From: a bacterium
GTDB lineage: Bacteria > Patescibacteriota > Minisyncoccia > Minisyncoccales > JANBVM01
DNA: 17,138 nucleotides
Reading direction: 5' to 3'
Assembly (NCBI GenBank): GCA_030591065.1
Contig: JAUVBU010000009.1
Coordinates: 1 to 17,138, forward strand
Under the pieces are notes generated by a model. The model did not search any database and was not told where the DNA came from. It saw nothing but the letters and a program-made list of their open reading frames with translations. This document shows, in pieces, positions 14,208 to 17,138 of this stretch (position 1 is its first letter; every line of letters starts with the position of its first letter). The position numbers and the translations under genes are program-made.

Positions 14208-14654
14208 ATGTTGAAACATATAACTAAAAGCTCTCTTCAGACAAAAAAAATTGGAGAGGAGTTAGCAAAAAAAATACTTAAAGAAGGGCCGAAGAAAAAG
14301 AAGGCACAAGTCTTAGCTTTAAACGGAGAGTTAGGGGGAGGTAAGACAACTTTTTTACAGGGATTTGCCAAGGGTATAGGTGTTAAAAAAAGAATTTTAA
14401 GCCCAACATTTGTAATTATGAAAAGTTTTAAGATTGATAGTCCAAGTTTTAATACTTTTTATCATCTTGACTGCTATCGGATTAAGAAAGCAAGGGAACT
14501 TTTTATTTTGGGATTTGAAGAAATTCTTTCTAATCCAAAAAATATTATTGCTATTGAGTGGGCAGAGCGAGTTCAAAAGCTTTTACCTAAAAATAGTAAA
14601 CTAATAACGTTTAAATTTTATAATAAAAAAGAAAGAGAGATTATAATTAAATGA
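14208..14654 (+). CDS. tsaE: TsaE, tRNA N6-threonylcarbamoyladenosine biosynthesis ATPase
   Basis: P-loop ATPase of the TsaBDE complex that makes t6A37 in tRNAs reading ANN codons (148 residues). Walker A is GELGGGKTT (40-48), where the usual GDLGAGKTT has Glu and Gly variants. SPTFVIMKSF (switch region), FYHLDCYRI and IEWAERV are family blocks. It stops with TGA, showing UGA is a stop codon here. Its last bases overlap the ATG of the exonuclease gene (ATGA), suggesting coupling. TsaB or TsaD are not in the window. The predicted -10 is weak. Confidence 0.94.
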   Translation: MLKHITKSSLQTKKIGEELAKKILKEGPKKKKAQVLALNGELGGGKTTFLQGFAKGIGVKKRILSPTFVIMKSFKIDSPSFNTFYHLDCYRIKKARELFILGFEEILSNPKNIIAIEWAERVQKLLPKNSKLITFKFYNKKEREIIIK

Positions 14655-15583
14655 AAAAAGAAAAAATAATCATTATTGATAGTAGCTCTGTTATCTATAG
14701 AGCTTTTTATGCTTTACCGCCCTTAAAAAATAAAAAAGGCGAACTAGCTAACGCTGTTTATGGTTTTTTGCTAGTTTTTTTGAAAGCTATGAGGGAGTTT
14801 CAACCAGACTTTGTTGTGGCTTGTTTTGACCTTCCCTTTCCCACTTTTCGTCATAAAAAATTTAAAGAGTATAAGGCAAAAAGGCCCCCTACCCCAAAAG
14901 ATCTTTATAGTCAGATTCCAAGAGTAAAAAAAGCTTTAAAAGTTCTCAATGTTTCTATTTTTGAAAAAAAAGGTTTTGAGGCGGATGATTTAATAGGAAC
15001 TATTAGCCAGTCTTTTATTCAGAAAAAAAAGAAAGCCCAAGCGATTATTTTAAGTGGGGATTTAGACCTCCTTCAGCTGGTTGATAAGTCTACAGAGGTT
15101 TACCTTTTAAAAAAGGGAGTAAAAAACACTCTTTTATATAACGAAAAAATGGTTAAGGAAAAATATCTAGGGTTGAAACCCGCTCAACTTACTGATTACC
15201 GAGGACTAAGAGGAGACCCCTCGGATAATATTCCAGGAGTTTCTGGGGTTGGAGAAAAAACAGCCACCAACTTATTAAACGAATTTAATAATATAGAAAA
15301 TCTATATAATCAACTAGAAAAAAAGAAAGACTTAAAAACAGTAAAGCCAAGAATAAAAGGATTATTACTTCAACAGAAAAATCAGGCTTTTTTAAGTAAA
15401 GATTTAGCCGAAATAAGGAGGAACGTTCCGATAACTTTTACTCTTAAGGACTGTCGGTGGCAAAAATATGACAAGAAAAAAGTAGTTAAATTTTTTAGTG
15501 ATATGGGTTTTCAGAGTTTATTAAAACGCTTGCCGGGAATCGAGGTAGAAAAAAAAGAAGAAAGAAAATTAAAGTTATGGTAA
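14651..15583 (+). CDS. Free-standing 5'-3' exonuclease (Pol I N-terminal-type flap nuclease)
   Basis: Structure-specific 5' nuclease like the N-terminal domain of DNA polymerase I, which removes RNA primers and flaps (310 residues). The acidic metal sites are visible: D10, D60 (ACFDLPFPTFRHKKF), E110, D112, D113 (GFEADDLIG), D137, D139 (SGDLDLLQL), D189 and D192 (RGDPSDNIPG). The helix-3-turn-helix DNA-binding region spans about 193-211 (GVSGVGEKTATNLL). No polymerase or 3'-5' exonuclease domain follows; the frame ends in a Lys-rich tail and the next gene is unrelated. It is therefore a dedicated nuclease rather than a full Pol I. It overlaps tsaE by 4 bases. Function is secure by motifs; whether a separate polA exists elsewhere is unknown. 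Confidence 0.93.
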   Translation: MKKEKIIIIDSSSVIYRAFYALPPLKNKKGELANAVYGFLLVFLKAMREFQPDFVVACFDLPFPTFRHKKFKEYKAKRPPTPKDLYSQIPRVKKALKVLNVSIFEKKGFEADDLIGTISQSFIQKKKKAQAIILSGDLDLLQLVDKSTEVYLLKKGVKNTLLYNEKMVKEKYLGLKPAQLTDYRGLRGDPSDNIPGVSGVGEKTATNLLNEFNNIENLYNQLEKKKDLKTVKPRIKGLLLQQKNQAFLSKDLAEIRRNVPITFTLKDCRWQKYDKKKVVKFFSDMGFQSLLKRLPGIEVEKKEERKLKLW

Positions 15584-15649
15584 AATACGATAAAATATAG
15601 AATAAAATTATTTTTAAAAAGAAGTCGAAAATATTAATATAAAAAACTT

Positions 15650-15655
15650 TAAAAT
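15650..15655 (+). promoter_or_regulatory. Possible -10 for the tandem 7TM genes
   Basis: TAAAAT (5/6) would place +1 at about the A of the ATG at 15661, again leaderless. The -35 is weak. The preceding 15584-15649 is very AT-rich with several similar hexamers, so this is tentative. Confidence 0.3.
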
Positions 15656-15660
15656 ATTAT

Positions 15661-16368
15661 ATGCAAGCAAAAATAGGGGTTTTGTATAATGTTCTTGTTT
15701 GTTTTATTACAAGCATAACCAGTTTCACTGTTTTTTTTCTTCTTAAAAAAAGAAGGAAAGAAAAAGATGTAAAATATAGTCAAGGTATCGATTATTTTTG
15801 TCTTTCTTTGGGTTTATTGTGGCTCTTTGTTAGTTTAAGAGCTTTTTTTATTTGGAGCGGATATTTAAATTTAGATTCTCAGGTTTTTCAATGGCTTAGT
15901 GGTCCGTTAACCTATCTACATTTATTGCCAGTTTTTCATTATCTTGGTTGGAACTTTTTTAAAGGAAAAAAGATTTACCCATTTTTTGTTGGAGTCTTTT
16001 ATCTTCTAACGGCCTTAACTTTATTTGCTTTTTTCAACGGAGAAATTATTATTGGAGAGGTAACCTATTGGGGAAGAGAAATAGAGCCAAACGCCCTAGC
16101 TAATAAATTTTTTTCTTATGGAATCTTTGTGCCCGCTTTTCTTTGTATTCTAATAGACTTTTTTCGTAGGATTACACGATGGAAAAAAACTAACATTCTA
16201 ACTGAAAAGCAGTTGTTTGGATTTAGCTTCGGACTATTACTTTATTGCTTATTTGGAGTTTTTGATGCCACGGGTTTTGCTCAGGGGTGGGTTATGCTTC
16301 TCTTACGAATTGGAATAATGCTTGTTCCCTTGCTTTTTTATTTATCTGCTATTTGGGAGTCAGATTAA
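15661..16368 (+). CDS. Seven-helix membrane protein of unknown function (paralogue A)
   Basis: A 235-residue polytopic protein I do not recognise. Seven hydrophobic helices lie near residues 7-28, 45-65, 78-100, 105-125, 147-170, 185-207 and 209-232. Positive charges sit in the loops after helices 1, 3 and 5 (KKRRKEKD, KGKK, RRITRWKK). The positive-inside rule therefore predicts the N-terminus outside and the C-terminus inside. Distinctive motifs are GPLTYLHLLP, EVTYWGRE...PNALAN, KQLFGFSFG and GVFDATGFAQGWVMLLLR. No catalytic motif or retinal lysine is seen in helix 7. It resembles 7TM sensor-type input modules in layout, but that is inference. A paralogue follows after 13 bases, and the pair is probably cotranscribed. 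Confidence 0.75.
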   Translation: MQAKIGVLYNVLVCFITSITSFTVFFLLKKRRKEKDVKYSQGIDYFCLSLGLLWLFVSLRAFFIWSGYLNLDSQVFQWLSGPLTYLHLLPVFHYLGWNFFKGKKIYPFFVGVFYLLTALTLFAFFNGEIIIGEVTYWGREIEPNALANKFFSYGIFVPAFLCILIDFFRRITRWKKTNILTEKQLFGFSFGLLLYCLFGVFDATGFAQGWVMLLLRIGIMLVPLLFYLSAIWESD

Positions 16369-16381
16369 TATAGTTAAATAT

Positions 16382-17086
16382 ATGTCTACGGGAATAATAT
16401 ATAACGTGTTTGTTTGTTCTGTCCTTAGTTTAACTGGGGTAGTAGTTTTTTGGCTTTTAAGAAAAGCAAGGCGAGAGCAAAAAAGCGAATATAGCGCAGG
16501 GCTTGATTATTTTTCTTTGCTTTTTGGATTAATGTGGGGATTTACTGGCTTGGGAGTTTTATGGGTTGGGAGAGGGCAGTTAGAATTAGAAGCCATTTCG
16601 TTTAAGTGGGTTTTAGGGCCAATGGTTTATCTTCATTTATTACCTGCTCTTTATTATTTTAGCTGGAGTTTATTTAAAAAGAAAAAATGGCGATACCTAT
16701 TTAACGTTGTAACGACCTGCGCTGTTTTTTTAGCAATTGGGACACTTTTTTTGTACGGATTTAATCGTTCAGAGATAACTTATTGGGGAAGCACTTCTAT
16801 TCCTAACGAGACAACAAACAATATTTTTATGTTTGGAGTATTTATCCCGGCCTTTATCTGTATCCTTATAGATCTTAGGAAAAGACTTAAAGCTTGGCGA
16901 AGTACTGGGGATCCAATCCAAAGACAACTTTTTGGCTTTAGTTTAGGGTTTTTAGTATATGCCGTAATGGGAGTTTTTGACGCCCTAGCTTTGGCCCAAG
17001 GTTGGTTTATGCTTCTTTTGAGAACAGGGGGAATGGCAGCTCCTCTAATTTTTTACTTTTTTGCAACCCTATCAAGAGAAGGGTAG
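16382..17086 (+). CDS. Seven-helix membrane protein of unknown function (paralogue B)
   Basis: A 234-residue tandem paralogue of the preceding gene. I start it at ATG 16382, giving MSTGIIYNVFVC, which aligns with MQAKIGVLYNVLVC of the first copy. A longer frame from 16322 would overlap the neighbour by 47 bases and add unmatched residues. Seven helices fall in the same places, and GPMVYLHLLP, EITYWGST...PNETTN, RQLFGFSLG and GVFDALALAQGWFMLLLR correspond to the motifs of copy A. Identity is high in these motifs and lower in the loops, so the duplication is probably old. Function is unknown. Bases 17087-17138 after it hold no recognisable gene or terminator. Confidence 0.75.
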   Translation: MSTGIIYNVFVCSVLSLTGVVVFWLLRKARREQKSEYSAGLDYFSLLFGLMWGFTGLGVLWVGRGQLELEAISFKWVLGPMVYLHLLPALYYFSWSLFKKKKWRYLFNVVTTCAVFLAIGTLFLYGFNRSEITYWGSTSIPNETTNNIFMFGVFIPAFICILIDLRKRLKAWRSTGDPIQRQLFGFSLGFLVYAVMGVFDALALAQGWFMLLLRTGGMAAPLIFYFFATLSREG

Positions 17087-17138
17087 TCAACGCAACAAGA
17101 AGAACGCTTACCCCCCTAACTTTTTATTTCTTTTTAAT

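Noticed and set aside
14652..14654. UGA recoding as in Gracilibacteria/SR1
   Set aside because: TGA ends tsaE exactly at the family's normal length, and other genes use TAA/TAG with Trp as TGG, so code 11 fits.
16322..16381. Upstream 20-codon extension of the second 7TM gene
   Set aside because: It overlaps the first gene by 47 bases and adds residues not matched in the paralogue; ATG 16382 aligns both N-termini.

Overview
The window looks like the replication-origin neighbourhood of a small AT-rich bacterial genome, most likely a Patescibacteria/Candidate Phyla Radiation member and possibly a Parcubacteria-like lineage. I infer this from compact reduced proteins (a Jag without its N-terminal domain, a short YidC, a free-standing 5' nuclease), a VirB4 ATPase and VirB2-like pilin beside the rpmH-dnaA cluster, a lamin-tail-domain surface protein, and very few Shine-Dalgarno sequences. 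TGA ends the tsaE gene, so the standard bacterial code (11) fits and UGA recoding does not. The taxonomic placement is inference, because no rRNA lies in the window.

Layout. Positions 1-1955 (+) hold the 3' part of a type IV secretion VirB4-like ATPase and a small pilin-like membrane protein. A bidirectional hairpin terminator follows. Positions 2028-3751 (-) hold the classical rpmH-rnpA-yidC-jag operon, read away from the origin. Positions 3989-6616 (+) hold dnaA and dnaN. Between them lies a 124-base tract with no G on the + strand, flanked by DnaA-box sequences, which I take as the probable origin. Then come a convergent class A penicillin-binding protein (-), a divergent tyrS (+), and a minus-strand block of pilB/gspE ATPase, lamin-tail protein, yebC and ruvC. 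Positions 14208-15583 (+) hold tsaE overlapping a free-standing 5'-3' exonuclease. The right end holds two tandem paralogous seven-helix membrane proteins of unknown function.

The most unusual element is at 12584-12716. It is a compact, highly structured sequence with its own near-consensus promoter, a 17-bp closing helix, a cUACGg-capped hairpin and a U-tract. It looks like an independent ~133-nt small RNA, and I cannot assign it to a known family.

Together the genes cover replication start (dnaA, dnaN), ribosome and RNA processing (rpmH, rnpA), membrane protein insertion (yidC, jag), wall synthesis (PBP), translation (tyrS, tsaE, yebC), DNA repair (ruvC, 5' nuclease) and the cell surface (VirB4/pilin, type IV pilus ATPase, lamin-tail protein). 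Several predicted promoters place the transcription start at or within a few bases of the ATG, and almost no gene has a usable Shine-Dalgarno sequence. This points to widespread leaderless or SD-independent translation. No gap longer than 300 bases lacks a gene. The last 52 bases (17087-17138) hold nothing I can identify.
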